Below, piece by piece: positions 10,080-21,301 of a stretch of 64,000 nucleotides of DNA (position 1 is the stretch's first letter; every line of letters begins with the position of its first letter). Origin of the DNA: Chalara sp. BL73 (lineage: Eukaryota; Ascomycota; Leotiomycetes; Helotiales); the NCBI GenBank assembly GCA_918026815.1, contig CAKJVC010000150.1:744001-808000 (forward strand), in the 5' to 3' direction. Below the pieces are notes generated by a model, which saw only the letters and a list, made by a program, of their open reading frames with translations, did not search any database and was not told where the DNA came from. The translations under genes and the position numbers were made by a program.

Positions 10080-11190
10080 ATGTCGTCGGACAAGAACTTC
10101 AATCTGAATCTGCGCAATTTAACAAATCGACCACGCTGTATTATCTGCGGGAGCGCCCCGGAGAAGCAGAAGAAATCGCCAAAGCGTTAGGAATTTTCGG
10201 AAACAAGATACAAGGGGATGAAGTTGACAAGGTGGCCGATGGTCATACGTTTTATCTGGGTAGTTTCAAAATTCAAAAAGGAATCTTGACTACTATGTGA
10301 CGAGCAGCCTGTGACAAGGCATCCAGTCTTTCACTGTCAATGCGGCTGTGCTCTTCAGCATCTTACTTCCCCGCTTTGCTATTCGTGCTGGAGTATGTGC
10401 TGGGTATGACGATCCTACCGGAAATTTGAAGTCAGTCTTCCCGGTCTTGTTGATTGAACAATATTGACTTTTTAGGATGGCCCTGACATATGCTGTGTTT
10501 GGGGAAGCAGCCATCAACTGTGAGGAAGGAAAATGGGAAAGTATCCCAGCAAATGGCTCCTTTTCCGGCCAGACTGCAACCGTGTGACCGCTTCTGCAGG
10601 CGATATGCAGGCGTTAGCAGATTCTCACCTCCGCTAGCGATATCAATATGGAAGGTACATCTCTGAATCCGCTATCCGAACAGATGCTGGTGCTATCTTT
10701 GAGCAAACTCGAATTGAAGTACATGTCGCGTCTTGAGTAGCGTAAAACTACAAGCTGACTACCATAGATGAGCCACAATGCTATTGCACTAGATATGGAA
10801 GCGAGCGCATTTATTCAATTGTGTGGTCACTTTGGGAACCGCTATGCAAGATGTCTCGGTGTCGTCAAGGGCATATCTGATTTCGGCAATTTTAACAAGG
10901 GCAAAAACGAGAATACACCTACTGAGGCACTGAAAAATACAACATCTGCGCTACGGGAATGGATTACGCACAAGATTCCGGTCGTAACCTGGGTAATGGA
11001 TGAGGGTAAGTCCAGAATGTATCACTATTCAAGCCACAGATAGATGTCTAACGTGCCCCTCAAGCCACGAACCTGGCGCCAAATTTGTCCCTGGTTACCA
11101 CAAGAATTTCGTGAGCAGAGTCCTGGATAACTTTTGCGAGGGCATAGAGAGAAGCGATTTTTGTCTGAATGATGTGGAGGGCAGCAATAT
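10080..11190 (+). pseudogene. Nucleoside phosphorylase-type (PNP_UDP) gene, multiply broken
   Basis: The pieces in order are NRPRCIICGSAP, then in a new frame EAEEIAKALGIFGNKIQGDE and FYLGSF, then after an indel in an A-run LDYYVTSSL followed by TGA and QGIQSFTVNAAVLF. Next come AGVCAGYDDPTGNLK, an intron, MALTYAVFGEAAIN with CEEGKW, YGRYISESAIRTDAGAIFE, an intron, and IALDMEASAFIQLC with GVVKGISDFG. The last block is the active-site region of the phosphorylase superfamily, where the Glu of MEA contacts the ribose. A third intron leads to a tail reading EPGAKFVPGYHKNF. Introns keep GT..AG ends, but two frameshifts and a TGA that replaces an expected Arg (CGA) break the protein. Such domains often head fungal NLR-like proteins. 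No NB-ARC or NACHT follows here. Confidence 0.65.
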
Positions 11191-13181
11191 ATCTATATAC
11201 TATACTGTAAATACTCTTTTGTTGAAAAAAAAAAAAAGGAACCTCCAGAACTTGGCCACTACGACCCGAAATCGGGTCTGCGGTGGAGATTAGCCCAGTT
11301 GCGCAGGATTAAATCTGACTGAAGGGTTTTGCGTTGGATTGGGTATGTATTTTGTTTCATGTGGATTAAGCTATCAATGGAGATTCCGGGACCGCCATAC
11401 ATAGCGCCTCCCCCCCCCCCTTCTTCTCTTTTTTTTTGTTACAGGAACAGGAGAAGCGGTCTTGCAAGTTCCAAGCCTAGAAATCTCCAAGTTCCATGCA
11501 GCCACAGAGCAGGATGATGACGGGAACTAGAATCCAGAGTTTTTTTGTGGGGTCAAGAAAGCATTTCCTCTCTCAGTATCCAAGCTTACGGAATGTCGAA
11601 TATCAAGTTGATCCGATTCTCAATTCAACAACAAGCGACCTAATGGTACTGCTATACTTGTTGTACTATGGTCATATCATTTCTCAGCGAAATTTCTCAA
11701 AATGCAGGAGAGACCCATATGGTACACCCACAGAAGATTTTGCCGGGTGCTTAAAAAAGACCTCCAGGCTCAGCCGGGAGATGTTGTTCTTCGTCTAGTC
11801 CGTACATTGAAAGGTCTAATCAGGCGGTTCTGTGCTATTTTGGTACCGTATTATATGGATCTGAGCATATATCCAGCCATTCTATGTCCGGTAATTTAGA
11901 GTATACCATGGGAGCCGCGACTCGATTGCAACCTGGCTAGCGCCCGGTTCGGTGCGGTGATCGAAGTCATGAGACCACTGATTGCAGCAGCTGATATGGG
12001 AATGCTCACTACGATATGCGTCGTTCGCAGAGTACAGCCTGCTCTGTAATTGGCCGGCATTTTTATTCTGGGCAGCGTTAAGATATTAGATGTGTTAGTG
12101 TCTTACCCTGAATCTCGTCAAGACCGAGATAACTCTAGTTCTTGGGCAGGGTTGGAAATAGATGTTGCTGCTTGGACTGGATGTGAGCAATCACGTTTGG
12201 ATGGAGATGATGTCTTTGATACATATGAACGGATTTTACTTCGCAATATTAAGCTTAGACCCTCAGGAGATGCTGCATGTTATATTATCTCACACAATTC
12301 AAAGGATAGAGCAGGAAATTCGAGTTTGAAAGTTATGGTATTACCAGAGGTTAAACATCACGCTTAGGTGGTAGATCCACAAGAGATCTGATGACGCTTT
12401 GTCATTTCTCATGCAAGGCAGATTATCGTGGAATGTGATGATATTTCTGATAGAGACTAAAAATATATAGAACAACGCATTAGTACGCCTCGTCAGGCGT
12501 GGTACATCCTTCCAGATTTCTTCTCAGCATACTCCAAGAAGTCATGCGACTCCCCGTCGACATAACGACTGCCTTCTTTCCAATCACTTTCGACATCCAG
12601 ATCTTCCCCGTTTTCGTTACGCAAAGTAGCAATACCTCCCCCATAAAGGTATCTACTAACACGGCCTCCTCCTGCAAGCCAATACCCCCTGTTGATTCTT
12701 TTTTCTGCGGCTTTCCCTTTATCGGTATATGTCTGATATTCATGTCTCCGGGTTCCGTCGGGATCTTTGGCGCCTCTTTCGAATCTTCCCCATTCTTCCT
12801 TCCACTGAACGAAACCATGCCTCTGTGACTCAATCGCTTCTAAGTGTGTTCAAGAAGTACATGCTCCGCTTTTGCCGTTGAACGATAACTGTATAACTTT
12901 ATAATGCTGTGTTCTGAGTAATCGTTCCTACTAAGGGCTGGCTCTTTGGCGTATAAGCCTGTTGGCAAAATTTGTGACGATTCTAGGTACGCGATATATA
13001 TGTGTTGTGGAGGGTTCTGTTGAAATCATTCTCTAACACCCGATTATGAACATTTTCCCTTTTTGAGAATGAATCAACAGTTGCGTATATGACTGAAGGC
13101 TCAGCCAATCATAGAAATAGAATTGGTATACAATACAGGCAACTTCCAAGCTCTTATTAATGGGGCCCTTCCGCATCGGAG
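11191..13181. other. Gene-poor stretch
   Basis: Homopolymer tracts occur at about 11226-11238 (A) and 11408-11420 (C) followed by a T run. Open frames at 11496-11798 and 12050-12367 on the plus strand show no family I recognise. The frame at 12480-12833 on the minus strand is listed separately. Confidence 0.4.
12480..12833 (-). CDS. Possible small orphan protein
   Basis: A single open frame of 117 codons. The product is hydrophilic and basic in its N-terminal half (KGKPQKKESTGG), followed by a hydrophobic patch (VLVDTFMGEVLLLCVTKTG). No domain is recognised. The opposite strand is open over nearly the same span, so this may simply be a compositional accident. Transcript data would decide. 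Confidence 0.25.
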   Translation of the reverse strand: MSHRGMVSFSGRKNGEDSKEAPKIPTEPGDMNIRHIPIKGKPQKKESTGGIGLQEEAVLVDTFMGEVLLLCVTKTGKIWMSKVIGKKAVVMSTGSRMTSWSMLRRNLEGCTTPDEAY

Positions 13182-14870
13182 CTAAGAATGCCAGTATGGA
13201 CCCCGGGCCCTCATCTTTTCTTTTCTGGGTTGATATTGAGCGGGTTTAAAGCGGCCTGTACCCCATCGTTTCGCAATTTGCCTCGAGGGGCGCAGGCTAT
13301 CACGCTTGCGGGTTGCGGCTAAATTCACAGGTTGGCTAACCGAAGATGGTAGAGCCTGTAAACGGCTCGGGCCATCATATAAGAAAGGTATAGGCATAAC
13401 CCTTCCTCGTGGGGTCGTTAATCCATTACTTGCAAAGCACTGGACAAGCATCTGCGACGCAGAAGCTCGAAGCTCAGGATCCTCGCGCGCCATAGGGCTG
13501 AGATAAGGAAACACAGTGGCAGCAATTTTTACCAGTTGAACTACTTCTTCATAGTGCTTTAATTCCCTATCGTCAAAACCAGCCGTACGGTTGATGCTTA
13601 TGATGGTCACAAAGAGCGACCACACATCCAATTTTGGAGTTTGGGGATGTGTATGGAAGTATAGTTCCGGAGCCATAAACATTGCAGAGCCGCAGTGTGT
13701 GCGTGCCAAATCAATTTGAGTCGCAAAGCCGAAGTCCGCTAGCTGGAAGATGCATTCGCACTCGTTTATAGGCATATAGAGAATATTATCAGGCTTGACA
13801 TCTCGGTGGCATAGTCCTCGAAACGCGAGGTAATCAAGTGCCTCGAGCATCTGTCGTGTGAGCTGCGTGAGGGTTGGGTGGTGGGAGCGCACCGCAGGAA
13901 ACTTCTCTAGGAGATGATTCACATTTCCGGCTTTAAGGCTCGTATATATGGACGTAGTCCCCGTACCCCAACCGGCCGAGCCTAAGTACTCCACGATGTT
14001 CCTCTAGATAGCTCGTTAGCGTGCAACTGCACCTTATTGCAGAAAACTTACATGAGAAAGGCTAGAAAGGATTTTGACCTCCCGCCGTATGGCACTCTCC
14101 AGGCCAGGCGCTGGCCATCCCGTCCGGGATAAGGCGATTTTCTTGACGGCAATGGGGTAGCCGGAATCAAGATCTATAGCTTTCATGACCTTGCCAAATG
14201 CACCCTCTCCTAAACGCTCCCCTTCAGTTGTTCTCTGGACACCCCCGTTTGTAGGTGTGTGAAGTCGGGTATTATACCAGGACGATAGCTCCGTTGGTCC
14301 ATCCTCGATAGTTCGAGCCCAGCGAGGGTTCTGAGCCCTCTCGCGTGCCACCTGATATCCACACCCAATCTTTTCTAGCAGTTCAGATCCTTTCATTTGC
14401 GCCCACCGCAATTCAAAGCGGTATAAATCGCTTTTTTCGCCACCAGCAGTGATCCTGTATATGATTCCTGGTTGGAGGACGAGTTGACGGATATGCCCAT
14501 CCGTCCTAAAGCCAAAGGGATCTATCTTGGTATTTCGATGTCGAGACCGGTCATGGAACATGATCACTTTCGACTCAGGGTGGGTTTCAAAAGAGAAATG
14601 AACCGACGAGATAGAGCTTGCTGGTAGGATAAGATCGGCATTCCGTCCGACTTCTACAATAACCTCAGGACGAGGTCTCAAAGGCACATGATATCCAATT
14701 TCCAGGCCAAGCTTAGGGCCATCATCTTCTTTATCACCTTGACCATCCTCTCGACGTGGACGCGGCGAGCTAAGCGACACGTACTTCTCATTGTCGGGAT
14801 GTGCCAGGACAGAAATAGCCCTGGGGTTTCCTTTATCGGGGACTAGATGAAGGATGGTTTGGGAATGCAT
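13182..14870 (-). CDS. FHA-domain serine/threonine protein kinase
   Basis: Two exons, 14870..14052 and 14003..13182, encode 546 residues. The 48-nt intron has GTAAGT, a CTAAC branch site and ATCTAG, and splices HRNIVEYLGS together in phase. An FHA-like phosphothreonine-binding fold lies at about residues 65-155 (VGRNADLIL, ISSVHFSFE). The kinase domain follows with the Gly loop GEGAFGKV near 220, the VKK lysine, catalytic HRDVKPDN near 337, DFGFA near 361 and MAPE near 382, so all catalytic residues are present. FHA plus kinase is the architecture of Rad53/Cds1 (Chk2) checkpoint kinases. The missing second FHA and the divergent activation loop suggest a lineage-specific member rather than the core checkpoint enzyme. 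The C-terminal tail is basic. It is transcribed away from the 634-residue orphan, with about 330 bp between. Confidence 0.8.
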
Positions 14871-15202
14871 AAGGTCATAGATTAATAGATTAATACTTCT
14901 GTTGGTAGAGATTATTCTCTCACGAATATCTTTGAAATGGAAGCCTACAATAATGTTGAAAGAAGAATACTACAAAAACTGGGAGGCGAAGGAGCTTTGA
15001 GGATGGGCCTGCAAAGCTCGTGAACTTGTTGTTACTCAGTTATCTGCATTCGTGATTCAGTCACCTCCCGTAACACAACAGCTGCCACTAACCTAGTACA
15101 GCCGTATCGATTGGGCCGGCGATCCTCATTCTCATTCATAACAAAGCTGCAAGTTGTCGAGGATTCACAAACCTTCCACGCTACGCGCGTCGATTTAGGC
15201 AC

Positions 15203-17107
15203 ATGAATCACGCCAGAAGTTCTTGTCCCCCGCCATCACATCACGCCTCCCCCGATCCCATCAACACCAACAGCGTCCAAACTACCACAACCACCACCAT
15301 GGATCAATCTGTCTATGGTATGAATTCTACGCGTATGAGTAGCGTCACTTCGACCCTCCCGCAGCTACAGGACGATCCAGAATTGCTCCAATGCATAAGA
15401 AGACGCTTCGACTACGATGAACCTCCACCTCCTTACTCGTCTGGTAGCAACACCGAACCCCTAACTGCGGCGCAAGAGAGGGGTGAGCTTGTCTGTCGAC
15501 CCTTAGATACTGAAGAGCTCCATGCCTTTAGGTATAGCTTGGGTGCTTACCTACCTGCATACCAGTTTTCTGTCGAATCTAGGAAAGAGCGCGACCGCAT
15601 AGACCAGGAGTGGGGGAGACGAGACTCAGAGTATCGCCGGGTATATCGAGGGCCTGATCTGATTGGACGTCCTGGAACCCAGCGGTTGGACATCATGGTC
15701 CGAAATAGCATCAGGAAACGATGGGAAGCCCTAGGTGTTTGGAATTCGGAATGGGGTATACCGATTGAAGGTCTTCGGGTAGGAAACAAGGAGAACAACG
15801 GATACATGTGGAATTGGAAATGGCCGAGCTCACGTCGAGCTAAAGGAAATTTCCATCAACGGCCGTTCGAGGTCCAGGCGGCCGAATGGCCACCTCGCAA
15901 TGAGGAATATATAAACGAACGTGCGATCCGGGAGTATTTAGAAAGAACAGATCAATGGCCGGAAGCATATGGGCCATCTGACTCACAAACTATAGAGCCC
16001 CCTTTCGGCCTTAATTGTAACGAATCGCATATCATAAGTCGACCATGGTACCAATGGGCTCTTGAATTGAAGGAAGAGGCTATCAAGTTACGCAGAGCTG
16101 GGCCCCTCCTCTTGCCACACGATGAAGATGCTGCGAAGATCATCAGAGAGCGGTGGAAGGTAAAGGGAGATTGGAAGGACAGTTGGGGTGACTCTCCTGG
16201 GTGGAGGTGGAGGCACGAGTCCCCCTCACCAGAACCCGAGGATCCTAACGAGATGGACTTCAGCCCATCCGAGATTGACGCTCTCGAATCCGTTCCGCCT
16301 CCGACACCACCTCCGTTTCAACTGTGCTTGGGACAAACCTCTGGGGGCCTTGGTATTTTTGGACCTGGGTCCTTCCAAAAGGAAGACGAGAACAGCGTTG
16401 ACAGATTAGAGGCCGTGGAAGACGAGCGCGACAGGAGCCCGTCGCAGATATCGGACACTTTCGCAGCTTCCACAGATCAACAGCCAGGAATGTCCTCAGT
16501 GGCAAGGAGGGATAGGAAGACATCCATCAAAAGCACACGGAGGAAGCCTCCCCTTCCCATGCCAGATGGATCCCTACCTTCTGCACAAAAACCCCTCCCG
16601 ATGGCTTCCCAGGCGAGATCACTTCGCAAACCTAAAAGAGGCGACGAGAGCACTATTCCTACCTACGAGTCTGCGCCACCTCGTCTTGACATGAGCCTAG
16701 AGGATCAACAACGAAAGCGGCGGAATATTACACGCGCTGCAAACCAGTTTATTCAGCAACCAGCTCGAAACTTGGCAACTAATGATCCGGCTGTGCACGG
16801 CCAATTGCAGGCAAAGGAAGACCGTGGAAGTACCACTTCGAGGCAGCTGTTATCTGAGCCGCGAAGAAGTGCACGTATAGCCCAGCTTCAAAATGCGAAG
16901 GAATATGCCGATCAGAGTGCGAAGTCCGGGATAAAGCGCAAGCGCAAAGACGACGAGATTCCCGAGGCGACTGAGCCGAACAAACTATTAAGATCGAAGC
17001 GACCCAGCATCCTCGGCCCGGCAGACTATCGGCATACTGGGCAAGGACAATCCGGTGGCAATCCAAGGAGATTTCCAAGGAATAAGAGAGGTCGTCCAAG
17101 AGTTTAG
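15203..17107 (+). CDS. Conserved-looking 634-residue protein with duplicated Trp motif and AT-hook-like end
   Basis: One uninterrupted frame. Translation may begin at 15203 or at the in-frame Met at 15299 (MDQSVYG), because the first 32 residues are a low-complexity Ser/Pro/Thr stretch. The N-terminal half is rich in Trp, Arg and Glu and holds a motif twice: IRKRWEALGVWNSEWG followed by WNWKWPS (about residues 170-212), and IRERWKVKGDWKDSWG followed by WRWRHE (about 314-340). The middle contains a Pro-rich strip. The C-terminal 250 residues are basic and predicted disordered, with a RRSARIA segment, an RKRK cluster that could act as a nuclear signal, and a terminal KRGRPRV that resembles an AT-hook core. 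I infer a nuclear DNA- or chromatin-associated protein. No family name can be given. Confidence 0.65.
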   Translation: MNHARSSCPPPSHHASPDPINTNSVQTTTTTTMDQSVYGMNSTRMSSVTSTLPQLQDDPELLQCIRRRFDYDEPPPPYSSGSNTEPLTAAQERGELVCRPLDTEELHAFRYSLGAYLPAYQFSVESRKERDRIDQEWGRRDSEYRRVYRGPDLIGRPGTQRLDIMVRNSIRKRWEALGVWNSEWGIPIEGLRVGNKENNGYMWNWKWPSSRRAKGNFHQRPFEVQAAEWPPRNEEYINERAIREYLERTDQWPEAYGPSDSQTIEPPFGLNCNESHIISRPWYQWALELKEEAIKLRRAGPLLLPHDEDAAKIIRERWKVKGDWKDSWGDSPGWRWRHESPSPEPEDPNEMDFSPSEIDALESVPPPTPPPFQLCLGQTSGGLGIFGPGSFQKEDENSVDRLEAVEDERDRSPSQISDTFAASTDQQPGMSSVARRDRKTSIKSTRRKPPLPMPDGSLPSAQKPLPMASQARSLRKPKRGDESTIPTYESAPPRLDMSLEDQQRKRRNITRAANQFIQQPARNLATNDPAVHGQLQAKEDRGSTTSRQLLSEPRRSARIAQLQNAKEYADQSAKSGIKRKRKDDEIPEATEPNKLLRSKRPSILGPADYRHTGQGQSGGNPRRFPRNKRGRPRV

Positions 17108-18694
17108 CGACTGTTTCTGATATAGTATTGGTGCGCTTCGGTCATAGAAAGCTAGTGGTATGGTAGCTGTAGGGGGCGATGTTTGTGACAGCTCTAAGAG
17201 TAACTTGGGACGCTTATCGAGCGCGTAATCAGCATTTTCACTAAACCAGATGTGGACGACGTCCCTTCAAAAACGAAACGGTTTGTGTTCCGAGGAATCC
17301 CCGGACCACTTTGTACCAGCACAGCAAAAGCAAAAGAGGACCAATTCTTGTCCTCACATGCACCTTTCTATTTCTAAACATATCATATGGCCTAGTTTGC
17401 GGACACAGCCCCGGGATATTTCTTCCGGGTCTCCTTAGGCTCAAGCCGTAATGGCTATATGTTTACTGTATAGGAGGTTGGGCAGGTTAGCCTCAACCAA
17501 CGGCGGAGATCCAAGGCTAGATATAATGCAGCATAAAAAAAGCTCTCTCCTACGGTTCACGTGAGGTTGGATAAGATCATTTTGCCACAGAGCTTGTGGA
17601 GCCTCAGGCATCCAAGCCAAGACGGATCCCCGTACATAGCTAGCTACTCCTCTACCTTTCGAATAGTCAGACGTTATATTTATGCTTTTCCCTACCCTAC
17701 TACTTTCTATATCTATAGTATCGCGTGTCATTGCTCGGCTCAGGACGATCCGTCCTATTCCCAGTACCTACGTGAGCCGCTACAGAGCTAGGTCCACGGC
17801 AGGCTGCTCGACGGCTAGCCATAGAGGTGGCTGTTCTGCTTGAAATGAACAAATCGCATAACGAGATATTGGTTTTAGATTCTTCAATTCGAGCTTCAAT
17901 TGGCCTTATTGCACCCTTTCTTTCTTATATCACACCTATTACGTGACTTGCAATTGACAAGTAATAGCAGAGCCATCTTATCCCTGCAATCAGGTGGTAT
18001 CTAGAAGCGTTCGTATCAAATGTGAGATGGTGTATGATCTATTACATACCATTGGATGGATTGGAGACGTTATGGTTTGCAGAACCTTCTGGTGCTCGAT
18101 GCCATTTTATTTGCCGAGCAATCTAACCACTGCCCATGATACTATAGCACAGTTAGGCTTTGAATGCCTTTGGGTGCCTCATTTGGAACAAGCGTTAGAC
18201 TTTGGCGCAAAAAGGCTGCAGAAGTTTTGCTGTTTGGGATTCTTATATATCTTTGCGCCAAACCAAACCCTCCCCAATCTGTTTATTCACGCCAGATATA
18301 GATGAAATCAGTTCGCTGATACTTCAAGAATCTGTGATATGAACAAGCAAAGGTGAGATAATGGAGGGAAGGTAAGGAGAACAGGAAAGGACTCCGGCAA
18401 GAATTCAGTTACTGCTGCCTCTATTTATTCGCGACTGGGACGGGAGCTGATTTGTCAATGATCCGATGAGTGCTCTTGACCCGTGTTCCAGAGCGTCCAG
18501 GAAAATACTTCTGAAAACCTGTTTGACTTCAACATTTCACACGTAGTGTTCACGTCTTGCTCGATTTCAGGAAGTTGATGAAGAATTGCTCTTTTATTCC
18601 TCAAGAGGTATTGTGCGTCTGATCAAATCATGCAAATGCTATCCTCAGACCCTACCAACCGCAAAAAGAAACCCAACAAACACCCATGCCGTGC
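17108..18694. other. Intergenic between orphan gene and RPL21
   Basis: About 1.6 kb with only short frames and no recognised domain. It must contain the 3' ends of both flanking transcripts, which converge here. Confidence 0.5.
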
Positions 18695-19383
18695 CTAGAT
18701 AGTGGTCTCGTATGCAATTGGTACAACAGTCTCTGGTACGTTCTCCTTCATCGAAATGGTTCTCGCCTCCCGAGGCTGCAACGGCTGTCTCTTCAAGTGA
18801 ACGTGGGTACCCTCAGCCTTCGACTTCTTCTTGAGCTCGGCATTTGCCTTGACTCGGCGGACGAACTCCTCTCTTGACCGGGACAGAGAAATATGCTCGA
18901 CGCGGAGATTGACACGCTTCTCGATGTAGCGGTGCTTCACCTTCTTGTAGATGATGACACCAACAGCAGTCTTGGTAACGTTGTAGACAACTCCAGTCTT
19001 TCCGTGGTAAACCTTGTGGGGCATACTGTTGCAAATCATCAGCATTATTTCCTTCTCTCACCAACAGTCTTCCTCATCGCTCCAACAATTGGCTGTGGTC
19101 CCCATTATTGTGCATAGATTGTATTTACTGACCCCTTCTGAACAGCACCGTTTGCCTTAATATCAACGATATCTCCTACTCTGCGGACGTGTCAGTTTAT
19201 TCTTCGCTTGTGGGCCTGCGACTTCACTCACTTGTATTGGCGTAGATAGGTAGACAGCTTGATCATACCCTTCTTCTTGAAGTCTCTGCGAATCATTAGA
19301 CGATGTCCAGAACGCGAATTGATCCATCATTACCTCGAGAAGGCATATCTCGTACCAGCACGAAGACCAGCGGGGTGTCCCAT
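18695..19383 (-). CDS. RPL21: 60S ribosomal protein L21 (eL21)
   Basis: Four exons, 19383..19334, 19285..19232, 19180..19133 and 19025..18695, give exactly 160 residues, the usual length of eL21. The start is MGHPAGLRAGTRYAFSR, followed by DFKKKGMIKLSTYLRQYK, VGDIVDIKANGAVQKG and MPHKVYHGKTGVVYNV, all hallmarks of the family. All introns are GT..AG and short (46-107 nt), and three of them fall in the first third of the gene, as is common for fungal ribosomal protein genes. The protein is a structural part of the large ribosomal subunit. It shares a 303-bp intergenic region with RPS9, which is transcribed the other way, so the two are likely co-regulated. Confidence 0.95.
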
Positions 19384-19686
19384 CTTGACGGCGATTTATT
19401 GACCGGTTTGAGGAATGTTGTATCTTCTGGACTATCTGGTCGATGCAGGAAGAACTGAGCTGGCCCTCAGAACTTCTCGTATTTTTTGTCGGTAATTTGT
19501 TGTCGACGCCCGAATATTGATCGCATTGAGGTTCTCTGTTTGTCTGGAGGTAGTGCGCGCTAAAATTTTAAGCGAAAAGTCTTAGCGTAGAATGCCAAGG
19601 CCACAAAGTCAACAGTAAATTTTGGACTTCGATTCTTGAAACTCAGCAGAACCTCACGACAACATCGACAACATCGAATCGCGATC
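19384..19686. promoter_or_regulatory. Shared divergent promoter of RPL21 and RPS9
   Basis: 303 bp separate the two start codons. The region holds pyrimidine-rich stretches near both genes. I see no exact copy of a named ribosomal-protein promoter box, so only the divergent arrangement is claimed. Confidence 0.6.
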
Positions 19687-20633
19687 ATGGCGCCGTAAGT
19701 GTTCTATATAATTTTACTTTAATTCATCGTGACGAGTTTCACGATGCTCTCCAGAAAGCGTGGACCACCAGCATTCGTCAACGCTTTAGGACCGCCTCTT
19801 TCGAACCGCTCTTCAGACGTTGAATTCTGCTAACTGAGGGAACAGTCGATCGTACTCAAAGACTTACAAAGTCCCCCGTCGTCGTAAGTCTATCTTGACC
19901 TCGATATTCAATGATTTTACTAACATCTGCCAGCATTCGAGAGCGCTCGTCTGTAGGTGGACCACTGTTCAAGAGCTTGCTCTGTACATGTCACTGATAT
20001 ATCCTAGGGACTCCGAACTGAAGCTTGTTGGAGAATATGGCTTGCGCAACAAGCGTGAGGTCTGGCGTGTCCAGCTCACCCTCTCGAAGATCCGTCGTGC
20101 TGCCCGGTAAGCACTGCCCCCCCGCAACTGAGCCCCAGTGCTGGCAAATCACAATTCACGACAATTGGATTGATCGGACACACAAACATGGAAGAGTAAA
20201 TTGGATTAATCTAACATGGGACAGTCAATTGCTCACCCTTGAGGAGAAAGACCCCAAGCGCCTCTTCGAAGGTAATGCGCTCATTCGCCGTCTTGTCCGT
20301 GTTGGTGTCCTCGACGAGTCCCGTATGAAGCTTGATTACGTGTTGGCTTTGAAGATCGAGGATTTCTTAGAGCGTCGCCTGCAGACCTGCGTCTACAAGC
20401 TTGGTCTTGCCAAGTCCATCCACCACGCCCGTGTTCTCATCCGCCAAAGACACATCCGTGTCGGAAAGCAAATCGTCAATGTTCCTTCGTTCGTTGTTCG
20501 TCTTGATTCCCAAAAGCACATTGACTTTGCCTTGAGCTCGCCATTTGGTGGTGGACGTCCTGGTCGTGTTCGCAGAAAGAAGGCCAAGGCCGCTGAGAAG
20601 AAAGATGATGATGAGGAAGAGGATGAGGAATAA
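19687..20633 (+). CDS. RPS9: 40S ribosomal protein S9 (uS4)
   Basis: Five exons, 19687..19694, 19846..19883, 19934..19952, 20008..20106 and 20225..20633, encode 190 residues, typical for eukaryotic S9. The first exon is only 8 nt (ATGGCGCC) and the third only 19 nt, yet all junctions are in phase and give [34 protein letters not shown] and [21 protein letters not shown]. The S4 RNA-binding domain lies at about residues 106-160 ([19 protein letters not shown]). The tail ends in [11 protein letters not shown]. The protein binds 18S rRNA in the small subunit and supports decoding accuracy. The GTAAGT-type donors match the rest of the window. Confidence 0.95.
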
Positions 20634-21301
20634 ATACAACGACCAAGAGTGGTGGATTTGGGGTGGCTATGGCGTGCAAATGGCAATTCTCTGGTGCTGG
20701 ATGGTGACTATAAGGATGTCCACGGCGTTATAGAGAATCATCAAAATCACATCAAAGTCAATATGGGTGCGAACCATCCTTGACATAAGTAGTCTTTGAG
20801 TCTTGGTCAAGTATAATGTGTTCAAAATCTTATTTACATTGCAGTTCAACGGTAGAATTCAAACAGGGTTCTCAATCGGACTCCTTTAGCCAAAATCCAC
20901 CCGTGCTTTTGTGTCTTCCATACGTCGCAGTTTCACCCCAGGGTTACTATGTCATTATTATACTAGCCTCAAGATGCTAAAGCATTTATCTGAAGTTGTG
21001 CTTCTTATTGGATATATGCAGAGTAGAGTCTGAAGTATGCGTACTATTGATGAAACCTTAAGATTAATCCACAGTGAAAGCAAACAATATTCATCAATAT
21101 TATTATGTTAACATGCATCTTTTTCAGGACCCTTGGGTATATGATCGATGCCCATATTCAACAACGCCGTTGCTATGCACCCACTGAACGCCGCCACGCC
21201 CCAAAAAATAATAATAATAATACAAAAGTTGATGCTGTAGTCTCATTAAAGGCTATAAGCCTTGTTTGCTTCCGAATTTGTGATTAGAACCTATACCGGG
21301 G
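20634..21301. other. Convergent 3' region of RPS9 and SLU7
   Basis: No gene-like frame. It holds an AATAAT repeat near 21209-21222 and AT-rich 3'-UTR-like sequence. Confidence 0.5.

Noticed and set aside
12499..12828. 109-codon frame on the plus strand opposite the possible orphan
   Set aside because: Only the reverse complement of a lower-complexity frame. No start context, domain or intron supports it over the minus-strand frame.
16260..17099. Long minus-strand frames within 15203-17107
   Set aside because: Shadows of the orphan gene. The plus frame is far longer and has internal motif duplication.
20367..20686. Minus-strand frames over the last RPS9 exon
   Set aside because: Shadows of a securely identified ribosomal protein gene.
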